NCBI GenBank assembly: GCA_038245725.1
Contig: JBBRSD010000001.1
Span: 1 to 64,000 of the forward strand
Length of the DNA: 64,000 bases
Origin: JBBRSD01 sp038245725
GTDB taxonomy: Bacteria; Actinomycetota; Coriobacteriia; Anaerosomatales; JAAXUF01
Direction: 5' to 3'
Shown piece after piece: positions 34,979 through 44,238 of this stretch; position 1 is the stretch's first letter, and each line of letters begins with the position of its first letter. The notes below the pieces were generated by a model. That model worked only from the letters and a program-made list of their open reading frames with translations. It was not told where the DNA came from and made no database searches. A program made the translations under genes and the position numbers.

Positions 34979-36379
34979 ATGACACGACGCACGAGCTGGG
35001 CCGAGCCGTGGAAGATCAAGGTCGTCGAGCCCATCAAGATGACGACCCGTGAGCAGCGCGAGCGCGCCATCCGCGATGCCGGCTACAACACCTTCCTGCT
35101 CAGGTCCGAAGACTGCTACATCGACCTGCTCACGGACTCCGGCACGAACGCGATGTCCGACTCGCAGTGGGCCGGCATGATGCTGGGCGATGAGGCCTAC
35201 GCCGGCTCGCGCAACTTCTACCACCTCGAGGAAGCGGTGCAGAAGTACTACGGCTACGAGCACCTCATCCCCACCCATCAGGGCCGAGGCGCCGAGAACA
35301 TCCTCTCGCGGATTCTCATCAAGGACGGCGACTACGTCCCGGGCAACATGTACTTCACGACGACGCGCCTCCACCAGGAGCTCGCCGGCGGAACCTTCCG
35401 CGACGTCATCATCGACGAGGCCCACGACCCGGCCTCCGAGCACCTGTTCAAGGGCAACATCGACCTCGCGAAGGTCGAAGCTCTCGTCGCCGAAGTGGGC
35501 GTCGACCGCATCCCGTACATCACCATCGGCGTCACCGTGAACCTCGCCGGCGGCCAGCCGGTCTCGATGTCGAACCTGCGCGAGGTCTCGGCGTACTGCC
35601 ACAACGTGGGCATCACCGTCATCCTCGATGCGACCCGTGCTGTCGAGAACGCCTACTTCATCCAGCAGCGCGAAGAGGGCTACGCCGAGAAGTCCGTCGC
35701 CCAGATCCTTCGCGAGCTGTGCGACCTCTCCGACGGGGCGACGATGTCGGGCAAGAAAGACAGCCTCGTCAACATCGGCGGATGGCTCGCCGTACGCGAC
35801 AAGCACATCGCCGAGCAGGCCCAGAACCTCGTAGTCGTCTACGAGGGGCTGCACACGTACGGCGGCATGGCCGGTCGCGACATGGAAGCCATGGCGCGCG
35901 GAATCGCCGAGTCGGTCCAAGACGACCACATGCGCTCGCGCATCGGCCAGGTGGAGTACCTCGGTCAGCAGCTTATCGACGCCGGCGTCCCCGTCGTGCA
36001 CCCGATCGGCGGCCACGCGGTCTTCCTCGACGCCAAGGCGATGCTGCCGCACATCCCGCGCGAGCAGTTCCCCGCGCAGGCGCTGGCCGCCGCGCTCTAT
36101 GTCGAGTCAGGCATCCGCGCGATGGAGCGCGGCGCGGTCTCCGCGGGCCGCGATCCGGAGACGGGCGAGAACCGGTACCCGAAGCTCGAGCTCGTGCGCC
36201 TCACGATCCCGCGCCGCGTCTACACACAAGCGCACATGGACGTGACCGCCGAGTCCGTCATGGAAGTCTTCGACCACGCGACCAAGGTTCGCGGCCTCGA
36301 GTTCAACTACGAGCCTGAGTACCTGCGCTTCTTCCAGGCCCGCTTCTCGACGGTGGGCGGCGACGGCGTCTTCGCGTAG
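34979..36379 (+). CDS. tpl: Tyrosine phenol-lyase
   Basis: A 466-residue PLP enzyme that converts L-tyrosine to phenol, pyruvate and ammonia. It follows the family closely: IDLLTDSGTNAMSDSQWAG, FYHLEEAVQ, THQGRGAENILS, GNMYFTTTR and VTVNLAGGQPVSM. DATRAVENAYF, the catalytic-lysine motif MSGKKDSLVNIGG and VVVYEGLHTYGGMAGRDMEA come next. The substrate-phenol Arg is in SGIRAMERGAVSAGRD, which separates it from tryptophanase. It ends in LRFFQARF. It is paralogous to the tryptophanase 2.7 kb upstream on the other strand. It is followed by a strong terminator. Confidence 0.94.
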   Translation: MTRRTSWAEPWKIKVVEPIKMTTREQRERAIRDAGYNTFLLRSEDCYIDLLTDSGTNAMSDSQWAGMMLGDEAYAGSRNFYHLEEAVQKYYGYEHLIPTHQGRGAENILSRILIKDGDYVPGNMYFTTTRLHQELAGGTFRDVIIDEAHDPASEHLFKGNIDLAKVEALVAEVGVDRIPYITIGVTVNLAGGQPVSMSNLREVSAYCHNVGITVILDATRAVENAYFIQQREEGYAEKSVAQILRELCDLSDGATMSGKKDSLVNIGGWLAVRDKHIAEQAQNLVVVYEGLHTYGGMAGRDMEAMARGIAESVQDDHMRSRIGQVEYLGQQLIDAGVPVVHPIGGHAVFLDAKAMLPHIPREQFPAQALAAALYVESGIRAMERGAVSAGRDPETGENRYPKLELVRLTIPRRVYTQAHMDVTAESVMEVFDHATKVRGLEFNYEPEYLRFFQARFSTVGGDGVFA

Positions 36380-36402
36380 CCTCGATTCCGAGCAGCCAGC
36401 TG

Positions 36403-36435
36403 ACACCCGCTTCCGATCGACTCGGGAGCGGGTGT
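36403..36435 (+). terminator. Intrinsic terminator after tyrosine phenol-lyase
   Basis: The arms ACACCCGCTTCCGA (36403-36416) and TCGGGAGCGGGTGT (36422-36435) form a 14-pair stem with one T-G wobble and a five-base loop. A short pyrimidine tail TCTTCT follows. It lies between the converging tyrosine phenol-lyase and LysR genes. Confidence 0.75.
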
Positions 36436-36473
36436 TCTTCTGGGCGCTCAGGGCGATGCGCACGATGTGCGCG

Positions 36474-37463
36474 TCAGTCCGGGGCGTCAGTCGGACGGTC
36501 GGTAGTGTGGCGCGTAAGCAGGTGGTCGGGTGCCGACGTCGTTGCGACGAATGTGCCTGCGGCTTCGGCGAGTGCGTCGAGCACGGCTCGGATGGCGGGG
36601 ACGTTGCCCGAGCCGGAACGCACCGCGGCGAAGATGCGACGCCTCATCGTGGGCTCGACCAGCGGCCGGATCGCGATCTGCAGACCGCGCAGGTCAGTCA
36701 TGGCCGGTGCGAGACCCACGCCGAGACCCGCCTCTACGGCTGCTCCGATTGCGCGGAAGTAGTTGCTCTCGAGGAAGATTCTGGGCTCGAATCCGGCCGC
36801 CTGCGCGACGCGGTCGAACGCCTGTCGGCTTGCAGCGCTTTCGTGCGCCACACACCAGGCCTCGTCGGCGAGGTCGTGGAGCCTGACGGAGCCACGGGCG
36901 AGCGGATGGGCGAGCGGGAGCAGGACCATGATCGGCTCCTCGACGAGGTCGTAGCGATCGGTGCTCGGGTCGGCTGGCATCGGAACGAAGTCCCAGTCGT
37001 GCGAAAGCGCGACGTCGAGCTGGCCGGCGCGCAAGGCCGGCAGGGCGTTCACGGGCTCGAGCCCACGCGCTTGCAGCTCGAGCTTGGGATACCGCCTGGC
37101 CAGAGCCGAGAACGCGGGCAGCGCGATCGCCTGCGCAGCGGTCTGAAACACCGATACGCGGATGGTCCCGCTCACCTCTTCCGAGAACGCCGTCACGTCG
37201 CCGATGGCGCGCTCGCATTCGGCGAGAATCGTCTCTGCGTGCTCGACGAGTCGCTTGCCGGCATCGGTGAGGCGGATCGATCGCCCGGTGCGTTCGAGCA
37301 GCGGGACACCGAGTTCGCGTTCGAGCGTTGCGAGCTGGTGAGAGACGGCGGGCGGGGTGAGGTAGAGCGCCTCGGCGGCGGCGGTGATGGTGCCTCGTGC
37401 CGCCACTTCGCGCAGGATCCGCAGGCGGGTCGTGTTGAGCATGCGTGCTTCTTGCGTCGGCAT
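36474..37463 (-). CDS. LysR-family transcriptional regulator
   Basis: A 329-residue protein with the N-terminal winged helix (LRILREVAARGTITAAAEAL, LTPPAVSHQLATLERELGVPLLERTG) and a periplasmic-binding-like effector domain from about residue 95 (GTIRVSVFQTAAQAIALPAF). AGAGGG precedes ATG 37463; a second ATG at 37442 is possible. It is divergent from a membrane protein gene at 37585, the usual arrangement for a LysR target. It lies next to the tyrosine phenol-lyase gene, so control of aromatic amino-acid catabolism or an associated exporter is possible. Confidence 0.9.
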   Translation of the reverse strand: MPTQEARMLNTTRLRILREVAARGTITAAAEALYLTPPAVSHQLATLERELGVPLLERTGRSIRLTDAGKRLVEHAETILAECERAIGDVTAFSEEVSGTIRVSVFQTAAQAIALPAFSALARRYPKLELQARGLEPVNALPALRAGQLDVALSHDWDFVPMPADPSTDRYDLVEEPIMVLLPLAHPLARGSVRLHDLADEAWCVAHESAASRQAFDRVAQAAGFEPRIFLESNYFRAIGAAVEAGLGVGLAPAMTDLRGLQIAIRPLVEPTMRRRIFAAVRSGSGNVPAIRAVLDALAEAAGTFVATTSAPDHLLTRHTTDRPTDAPD

Positions 37464-37584
37464 GAGGGCCCTCTCGCGAGCTTAAACAAATTCGATGCTA
37501 ACACAAGAATAGAACAAATGGACGTACTGCTCGTTTGGGGCGAGGATTGGAGTAGGCCCGACCGTTCGACCCTGGAGATCCTGA
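37464..37584. promoter_or_regulatory. Divergent LysR/membrane protein intergenic region
   Basis: A 121-bp AT-rich gap. The direct repeat AACAAAT occurs at 37485 and 37513, 28 bp apart, and TTAAAC/TTCGATGC lies between. This is where a LysR binding site would be expected, but no clear T-N11-A palindrome can be singled out. GGAG seven bases before 37585 is the ribosome site of the membrane protein. Confidence 0.4.
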
Positions 37585-38445
37585 ATGCTTTTGCTCGCCG
37601 TCAAGACGTTTCTCACCCCGCTCCTGCTCGTCGCGTGCACAGTCGCATCACAGCGTTGGGGGGACGTCGTCGGCGGGTGGTTGCTCGGTCTGCCGCTTGC
37701 CTCTGGCCCCATCTCGCTCTTTCTGGCGATCCAGCACGGAAGCGGGTTCGCGGCTGCAGCGGCTCGCAGCTCGCTGCTGGGCTTCGTGGCCGTCGGCGTC
37801 TTCTGCCTGAGTTACCTCGCCCTCGCCAGGACTCGGCGGTGGCCGCTGTCGCTTGCCGGCGCCACAGCCGCGTGCCTCGGCACGGTCGCGCTACTGTCGC
37901 TGGTGAACCTGCCGCTTGCCGGGACGATCTCGGCCGCCGCGGTTGCGCTGTTCGGCATAAGCGCGGTGCTGGGCGAGGCGAAGAACACTCGGTCGTCGTC
38001 GGCGCCATCCGTCGGCGGCGTGGCCGTACGGATGGTGATCGCGGGCGGGACGGCAGCCGTGCTGTCGACCTTCTCGGGAGTCCTTGGCGGACCGGTTACG
38101 GGACTTCTCGCACCACTGCCCGTGCTCGCAGCGATCATGGCGGTGGCGGCGCACCGCCGAGAAGGCTCCGATGCCGTCCAGGGGTTGCTCCGCGGCATCG
38201 TGGTGGGCACGTGGGGCGGCGTGGCGTTCTTCTCAGTCGTTGGGGCGCTTGTGTCGTGGGCACCCGAGTCCGCAACGTACGCGGTGGCCGTCATGGCCGC
38301 CGCACTGGTCGGTTGGGCAGCGACACGGGCCGCAGCTCTTCAGTCACGACTAAAGCTCGGGCAGCGCCTCCACCACGTCGGGCGCTTGCGCCAGCTCAGC
38401 CAGCGCCGCAACAGCGTTCCCCAACGCGCCGGCGGCTCCGTGTAG
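37585..38445 (+). CDS. Multi-pass membrane protein of unknown function
   Basis: A 286-residue protein with about eight hydrophobic segments and a repeated internal pattern. VVGGWLLGLPLASGPISLFLAI in the first half and SGVLGGPVTGLLAPLPVLAAIMAV in the second suggest two inverted or direct halves. The C-terminal tail (residues ~250-286) is Arg-rich and cytoplasmic. It has no ATPase or known transporter signature that I recognise. The divergent LysR gene is its likely regulator, which fits a small efflux or uptake permease. Confidence 0.65.
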   Translation: MLLLAVKTFLTPLLLVACTVASQRWGDVVGGWLLGLPLASGPISLFLAIQHGSGFAAAAARSSLLGFVAVGVFCLSYLALARTRRWPLSLAGATAACLGTVALLSLVNLPLAGTISAAAVALFGISAVLGEAKNTRSSSAPSVGGVAVRMVIAGGTAAVLSTFSGVLGGPVTGLLAPLPVLAAIMAVAAHRREGSDAVQGLLRGIVVGTWGGVAFFSVVGALVSWAPESATYAVAVMAAALVGWAATRAAALQSRLKLGQRLHHVGRLRQLSQRRNSVPQRAGGSV

Positions 38446-38450
38446 AGGCG

Positions 38451-39473
38451 CTACAGGAGCCGGTCGACGAGCCGTTCGGCGCATCCCGCAACGTTTGGCG
38501 CGACGTACTGCTCGCGGAAGACGGCTTGCGCGACGGAGTTCGGCGTGTCTTCCAGTAGGCGAGGAATCTCATCGAGTCGCGTGATCATGAGGTCGCGAAG
38601 CGCGGGGGGCACGGTGTTCGGATTGCGGCTGAAGAAGACGAACCGGTTCCCCGTCGCCGAGTAGTACACCGCGTCCCCGAATCGCGTCGAAACGAGCGTA
38701 TCGGCCATCGCCATCACTTCGAGGAGCGTGAACATGCCCTCGGGGTTGCAGACGAAACTCGCGAGCCCGGAGTCGTATGTCGCGAGCGCCGGGAACAGCC
38801 CCGGCGCGTGGATGAGCAGGAAATGCTCGCGGCCGAGGCGCTCGGCCATGGCCGGCAGGTCGACGTTGCCGAGACTCGTCCGAGCGTCAAAGTGCATCGT
38901 GAGTGCGACGATCTTGCGCCCGCGCGCGGCGGGGACGACGTCGTAGAGGCGTTCCCGCACATTCGCACGGTAGGCGGCCGAGGAGAAGGAGTCGACGATC
39001 GGCAGGCCGGTCGCCAGCACCGCCGCCGCACCGCCGGAAGGGTAGAGCGCCGAGAAGTAGTCGCCGAAACGCTCGTTTTGCACGACGAGGTCCGTGTAGG
39101 GGAGCGCCTTCGCGGGCCTGACCCTGGCCGCGTCGGTCATCTCGGCCTTGGGCGGCAAGATGAGCACGCGGCGCTGGCCTGGCGGCGCGGTCTTCCCCGC
39201 GTCGGACGGCAGACAGTCCGTTTCGCACAACACGATGTCAGCGAGCGCGCACATACGCATGAGCTCGTGGGTTTGCGCGGCCAACTGCACCGGCGTCAGC
39301 CGCGCCGAGTCGCGGAAGAAGTACGCGAGCCGCATCGAGGGCTGTCGGCGAAGCAGCTCGTCGCGCACCAAAGACAAGCCCTGCGTGAACGACCGGGTTG
39401 CCGTGTTCACGAGAAGAGCTGATGACGGATGCGAACCGCTAGCGCCCACCGCGATCGCTTCGCTGCTACTCAT
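38451..39473 (-). CDS. Degenerate TagF/TagB-like GT-B protein
   Basis: A 340-residue protein that follows the order of the CDP-glycerol glycerophosphotransferase fold but lacks its catalytic motifs. It has LATGLPIVDSF where active members have a GxPRxD segment, IVALTMHFDAR instead of LYAPTFR, and LLIHAPGLF instead of a KLHP motif. ADTLVSTRFGDAVYYSATGN replaces ADLLVTDYSSVIFEYALLG. The WH motif before it is absent. It may be an inactive accessory subunit or use a different donor. It is the last gene of the 38451-48878 operon and overlaps the upstream gene by eight bases. Confidence 0.6.
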   Translation of the reverse strand: MSSSEAIAVGASGSHPSSALLVNTATRSFTQGLSLVRDELLRRQPSMRLAYFFRDSARLTPVQLAAQTHELMRMCALADIVLCETDCLPSDAGKTAPPGQRRVLILPPKAEMTDAARVRPAKALPYTDLVVQNERFGDYFSALYPSGGAAAVLATGLPIVDSFSSAAYRANVRERLYDVVPAARGRKIVALTMHFDARTSLGNVDLPAMAERLGREHFLLIHAPGLFPALATYDSGLASFVCNPEGMFTLLEVMAMADTLVSTRFGDAVYYSATGNRFVFFSRNPNTVPPALRDLMITRLDEIPRLLEDTPNSVAQAVFREQYVAPNVAGCAERLVDRLL

Positions 39474-42165
39474 CGGCGTACCGCCTGATCAGATCTGCGA
39501 CGCGTTGCGAGCTCGCTCCGTCGCACGCGCCCATCTGACCGGCCATGAACTCCTTGAGCGCAGGGCTTTGGCCGTCGAACTCGCCGAGCGCGAGATGGTC
39601 GATGAGCGCGTCCGGATCCGAGAAGAACGGCACCGGGATGTCGTTGGGGAAGTCGAAGTAGAAACCACGGTTGTAATGCTGGAGGTCGGGACAGTAGAGG
39701 CAGAAGCCCTTGCCCAGCAGGGAGAAGTCGAAGATCACCGTCGAGTAGTCGGTCACGAGATAGTCCGCGACGACCATGAGCTCGTTGGTGGTGACGTCGC
39801 TTACCTCGATGACGTTTGGGAAGGTCTTCTCGGCGAGGATGGGTTTGGTGATGACCGGATGGCGGCGGATCGCCACGATCTGATTCTCGGAGAGCGAGGA
39901 GGAGAGCCGCGCGAAGTCGATGCCCGAGTCGAACTTCGTCTTGTCACCGAGGTGCTCTCGGAAGGTCGGGGCGTAGAGGATGACCTGCTTGCCGGCGAAC
40001 TCCGGATGCGCGGTGAGCACGCGCTTGCGCACGGCCGCGGTCGCATCGCGGTCGAAGAAGAAATCGGTGCGAGGAACACCAAGCGCTTGGACGCGGTCGA
40101 TGCTCGCGGCGAATGCGCTCGCGTACGCTCCGCGCACGCCTTCTGCGCTCGTGACGATCGCGTTGTACTGCCGGTGCGTCTCGATCTCGAAGTCATGCCT
40201 GTTGGTGAACGAGTCCATCCCGAAGTGCTTGAAGGCGCCGCACGCATGCCAAAGCTGAATCACACGCTGCCCGGGCCGGAGTTGCATCTTGGCGAGATAG
40301 CGGGTGTCGTAGTCGTCGACGACGATCACTTTGGCTGTGGCCATGTGATAGCGCGCCCGCATCTCGGCACGAAACGGGTGTGGGGGAAGGTGCGTGAAGA
40401 CGACCTTGCGAACGCCCGAGAGCGCGTCGACGACGAATCGCGGGTTGTCCTTGAGCTCGCCCGCCGAGCGCGGCGAGTAGATGAATACCTTGCGAGACAC
40501 GGGCAGCAACGGAAACGCACTCGAAGCCACGTTCGAGATCCAGAGCCTGATGTTCTTCCTGCTGAGCATCGCCTTGGCTGCTGTCTTGGCCAGCCTCAGG
40601 GAGCCTGCCAAGCCGCTGCGAGGCTTCGCGCGGGTTGACGCCGTTCGAGCGACTACCGGGAGCCCGGTTTCCGGCGCAGACGACCGAGGCACGACACGAT
40701 TCACTGGGGCCTTTACCGTGAACCCGCTGGCGACGATGCGCTCGGCGAGGGTCCGGCCGAACTCGGGGGCGTCGCCCGCGATCGCGCTCATGTGGGTGAC
40801 GCTCACGAGCAGGTTCGGCAGGTCGCTCTCAGAGCCCCACAGCACCGCATCGCAGCGGCTGCGTCGCATCTCCTCGGAGGCTTCGGCCAGGGCGCCAGGC
40901 GCGTACAGGACGCCCGCGCGGGTGAGCAGCAGCGCGCCGGCACGCGCGATCTTCGCGCCCGCCTGGTAGAACGCCGCGGCGTCCGTGCCCGCGTCGACGG
41001 GGACGAGGTTCTCCAGCGCGGCGTGGGCCGGGGCAAGCTCGGCCCGCAGGGTCGCAGGCACGAGGATCTCGAAGCGCGGGAAGCCCTGCGCAAGCAGCGA
41101 GCCGATGAGATCGTCGATCTCCTCGGCTTGGTTGGAGGAGCCGAATGCGATGACGCTCACGAGCGGCCGCGCTGCGATCTCTTTGCGCGAAGCCGGCAGG
41201 TCGGTGACGGTCAGCTGGGGGAACTGGCGGATGATCTGGTCCCAGGTGTTGTACTGAAGAACTTTGCTCGTCTCGCGGACGTGTGAGGCGATCGCGGCCA
41301 GGTCGTTGTCATCGGCGACCCAGGCCCGGTCTCTGTAGACCGTGAGGAGTTCGGTGATCTCGTGGGCGAGCAAGAGGTTGCGGTAGCGCGTGGCTGCGTG
41401 GCTCGTCGGCCGGCCCGCGTCATCGATGCCGTTCGGGAAGAGCGCGGCGACCCCGGCGAGCGCCTCGGCCTCCAACATCTGAAACGCCTCCCAGATGTTG
41501 CCGACGAGTTCGCTGGTCGAGTCCTGCGTCGCCGCGGCAACATCACGCAGTGTCCTCGCGCGCCGGACGCTCACGATTCTCGGTACCGTGACGATCCGTT
41601 CGGCGGCCAGGGCGAACGCCACGGTGAACGCCATCTCCGTGCAGTTGCCGAAGCCGGCGAAGCGCAGGTGTTCGCGATCGATGACCGCCCGGCGCATCAG
41701 CCGGTTTCGCAGCGCCGTCGATTTCAGAAGCCGCCCGTCGAAACGGTCGTAGCCGGGGCTCGTAACGATCGCCTCGGCGTTCGCGTCAGGGAGGATCTCG
41801 CCGCTGTCGAGGACCGCGCAGCCACCGATCACGAGGTCGGCTTGCTGCTGGGTAGCGCGGTGGGCGAGCGCCCGCAGCGCGCCCTCGGCGCAGACGTCGT
41901 TTCCGCCGAGGAACAGGATGTAGTCGCCGCGGGCGGCGTCGAGCCCGGCGTTGAGCATGACATGTTGCGCCCCGGAGCCGGCCCGAACCGTTCGCACGCC
42001 ACGCGACGTGGTGCCCCCACTCGTGCCCGCGGCGTCGGCGGGGGATGCCTCTGTCACGGCGATGACCTCGAAGTCTCGGAACCGCTGCCCGAAGACCGAG
42101 TCGATTCCGTCGAGCATGAACTCATCGGAGGCGTGGGCGACGACGATGACGGAGATGAGCGGCAT
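39466..42165 (-). CDS. Fusion of GT2 glycosyltransferase(s) with a TagF-type glycerophosphotransferase
   Basis: 899 residues. Residues ~1-230 form a GT2 domain (LISVIVVAHASDEFMLDGIDSVFGQ, ARGDYILFLGGND). A second, degenerate GT2-like stretch begins near residue 340 (RPLVSVIAFGSSNQAEEIDDLIGSLLAQ). From ~560 to the end is a TagF/TagB domain: VIQLWHACGAFKHFG, GVPRTDFFFD, ILYAPTFREHLG, AIRRHPVI and YLVTDYSTVIFDFSLLGK. The catalytic His in WHA and RHP are present. It should add glycerol-phosphate or ribitol-phosphate units and a sugar to an envelope polymer. Its ATG directly follows the TAG of the gene before it. Confidence 0.82.
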   Translation of the reverse strand: MPLISVIVVAHASDEFMLDGIDSVFGQRFRDFEVIAVTEASPADAAGTSGGTTSRGVRTVRAGSGAQHVMLNAGLDAARGDYILFLGGNDVCAEGALRALAHRATQQQADLVIGGCAVLDSGEILPDANAEAIVTSPGYDRFDGRLLKSTALRNRLMRRAVIDREHLRFAGFGNCTEMAFTVAFALAAERIVTVPRIVSVRRARTLRDVAAATQDSTSELVGNIWEAFQMLEAEALAGVAALFPNGIDDAGRPTSHAATRYRNLLLAHEITELLTVYRDRAWVADDNDLAAIASHVRETSKVLQYNTWDQIIRQFPQLTVTDLPASRKEIAARPLVSVIAFGSSNQAEEIDDLIGSLLAQGFPRFEILVPATLRAELAPAHAALENLVPVDAGTDAAAFYQAGAKIARAGALLLTRAGVLYAPGALAEASEEMRRSRCDAVLWGSESDLPNLLVSVTHMSAIAGDAPEFGRTLAERIVASGFTVKAPVNRVVPRSSAPETGLPVVARTASTRAKPRSGLAGSLRLAKTAAKAMLSRKNIRLWISNVASSAFPLLPVSRKVFIYSPRSAGELKDNPRFVVDALSGVRKVVFTHLPPHPFRAEMRARYHMATAKVIVVDDYDTRYLAKMQLRPGQRVIQLWHACGAFKHFGMDSFTNRHDFEIETHRQYNAIVTSAEGVRGAYASAFAASIDRVQALGVPRTDFFFDRDATAAVRKRVLTAHPEFAGKQVILYAPTFREHLGDKTKFDSGIDFARLSSSLSENQIVAIRRHPVITKPILAEKTFPNVIEVSDVTTNELMVVADYLVTDYSTVIFDFSLLGKGFCLYCPDLQHYNRGFYFDFPNDIPVPFFSDPDALIDHLALGEFDGQSPALKEFMAGQMGACDGASSQRVADLIRRYADE

Positions 42166-44214
42166 CTACGTGCGCCTTAGCCGCTGTAGCAGGGCCCGGA
42201 TCAGACGAACGCGCTCGATCTTGACGAGCAGTCTTCCAGCGGTCGACCGACCCGGGCTCAGACGGTAGATGCGCCAGCCGCGACGCAGCCGTGCAGGAGG
42301 AAGCCCTGGCCGGCCATCCATCAGGACCTCGGAGCCCCTGGCCGTCTCACCGACGAGGCGGACACGCACTGAGGAACCCGCGAACATCTTCAGCGCAGCG
42401 GCCGGTAGGGTCGTCGTCAGCGTCCAGCCGCGGTCAGCCGCGCGCGCGGCGACCACCGGCGCGACTGCGGCCGGCCGGTTGGGCGCTTCGAACACGGCCA
42501 CAAGCGCGGGTGGCTCTGTCAGCTCGGGCGCGGGCTGCGCTTCGAAGACGATCGTGCCGCTACGGTTGTCGCTCCAAGAAGCGCTCCCGATGCGAATGCC
42601 GTCGAGCACAGGAACCGGCGCGGTCGTCTCGATCACGAGGTTGCCGGTGCCCGTCTCGGTGGGCCGTGAAAGGGCGAACCCGACTGAGCCGTCAGGAGCA
42701 TGCAACTCGTGGCAGCTCGTCGAGGTATCGACAGAGCTCAAGCGAGGCAGGCCGAGACGAGCCTCGTCGGAGGTCTCGGGTCGGATGAGGCGCACCCACA
42801 TCTCCCAGATCCCGTCGGGAAGGGCGGCGCCTGCGTCAAGCGTGTTGAAGTCGAGAACCACGTCGAAGCCGGCGTTGGCGATGTCGGAGCCGGCGTCCGC
42901 GCGCTCCTCGGCGAGTTCGGGCGTCGGAAGACGCGGCGCGTCGACGGGGTGTTCCACCAGGGTCGAGACATTGCGCAGGAAGAGCTGTGCGGTGGTCTTC
43001 TCGGCGAGGCCGGGACCGTAGACGTGACCCGCGAGTCTCAGGCGCGCTCCGTCCCACTCGAGCGCGTCAAGACGGTGGGCCGGCCACATCGAGTCACTCG
43101 CGTCGACACACCACAGCGGAATCGTGACGCTGAGCGAATCGAGGAATGGGTAGGCCGCGATGAGCGTGCCGCCGACGTCGATGAACGAGGCCTTCTTCCC
43201 GCTCGCGACGAAGTCGAAGACGGTGGGCAGGTCATCGAGCGTTCCGTGCTGGAAAACGTAGTAGGCCACGCGGTGCAGTCGCGGAAGTGATCTCGCGATC
43301 GCGTCGTTGTAGTCGCAATCGACGATCGCTCGGAGCTCTTCGTACGCGGCTAGCTGCACATCAGCATTCTTCTCGCGGACCGCACTTTTGAGCGCGTCGA
43401 GCACCTCCCAGCGGAAGTGTCGCGTGAGGAGGCGGTCGCGGTTCGGGCCGGGTGGGACCTTCGCCTCGAGCAGCGGGATCACGAGCCGGAGCACCGGCAT
43501 CGTCTGGTCGAGAGTTCGCGGTCGTGCCGTGAGATTCTGGCCGTCGTCGCGGAGGCGGATGTGGTAGCACTCGTAGTCCGCAACGACCGAGATCTTGCTG
43601 GCCGCGAAGTATGCCGCGGCAACGAACTCCTGATCCTCTGCGAAGTGGAAGCCGGTTGGGAAGCGCAATCCTTCGTGCTCGATGAGGTCGCGGCGAAACA
43701 GCTTGAGCGGGTTGAGAGCGTTGTAGATGTCTGAGGCGAACAGATCGACGTCGCCGGAGGTCTTCTCGAAAGCGCGAGGCGGGGGTTTGCGTCCGCCGAA
43801 CCCGACCATCTTGCCCAGCACGATATCGGAGCCGTGCGCCAGTGCCATTCCGAGCATGCGCTCGATGGCCTCGTCGCCGAAATAGTCGTCAGCATCGATG
43901 AAGATGAAGTAGTCGCCGCGCGCCAGATCCATCCCGCGGTTGCGCGGCGCAGACGGCCCGCCGGAGTTCTTCTGGTGCTCGACGCGCATGCGCGGATCGA
44001 GCGTGGCGAGCCGGTCAAGTTCGGCACCGGTGCCGTCGGTCGAGCCGTCGTCGACGACGATGAGCTCGATCTGCTCGGCGGGGAGGCTTTGGGTGAGCGC
44101 CGAGGTCACGCATTCGGTGATGAATGGCATCGCGTTGTACGCCGGCACGATGACGGAAACCAGCGGCTTCGCGGCGCGTGGATCCTCAGGTATCGATGTG
44201 GCGTCGGGCATCAT
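42166..44214 (-). CDS. GT2 glycosyltransferase with C-terminal beta domains, TarS/TarP-like
   Basis: 682 residues. The N-terminal GT2 domain reads VSVIVPAYNAMPFITECV, IELIVVDDGSTDGT, the family-specific NSGGPSAPRNRGMDLARGDY and the metal-binding FIDADD. The NSGGPxxPRN element and ~330-residue catalytic core are shared with teichoic-acid sugar transferases such as TarS/TarP. After ~340 come beta-rich domains (LRLAGHVYGPGLAEKTTAQLFL; VLDGIRIGSASWSDNRSG), as in the tails of those enzymes. It likely glycosylates ribitol- or glycerol-phosphate units. It sits 24 bp after the UPF0182 gene. Confidence 0.75.
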   Translation of the reverse strand: MMPDATSIPEDPRAAKPLVSVIVPAYNAMPFITECVTSALTQSLPAEQIELIVVDDGSTDGTGAELDRLATLDPRMRVEHQKNSGGPSAPRNRGMDLARGDYFIFIDADDYFGDEAIERMLGMALAHGSDIVLGKMVGFGGRKPPPRAFEKTSGDVDLFASDIYNALNPLKLFRRDLIEHEGLRFPTGFHFAEDQEFVAAAYFAASKISVVADYECYHIRLRDDGQNLTARPRTLDQTMPVLRLVIPLLEAKVPPGPNRDRLLTRHFRWEVLDALKSAVREKNADVQLAAYEELRAIVDCDYNDAIARSLPRLHRVAYYVFQHGTLDDLPTVFDFVASGKKASFIDVGGTLIAAYPFLDSLSVTIPLWCVDASDSMWPAHRLDALEWDGARLRLAGHVYGPGLAEKTTAQLFLRNVSTLVEHPVDAPRLPTPELAEERADAGSDIANAGFDVVLDFNTLDAGAALPDGIWEMWVRLIRPETSDEARLGLPRLSSVDTSTSCHELHAPDGSVGFALSRPTETGTGNLVIETTAPVPVLDGIRIGSASWSDNRSGTIVFEAQPAPELTEPPALVAVFEAPNRPAAVAPVVAARAADRGWTLTTTLPAAALKMFAGSSVRVRLVGETARGSEVLMDGRPGLPPARLRRGWRIYRLSPGRSTAGRLLVKIERVRLIRALLQRLRRT

Positions 44215-44238
44215 CGGCTCGCTCGCCTGCCCGCCACG

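Noticed and set aside
36432..38558. A 708-codon plus-strand ORF
   Set aside because: It is antisense to the LysR gene and out of frame with the membrane protein gene. Both of those have clear domains or ribosome sites.
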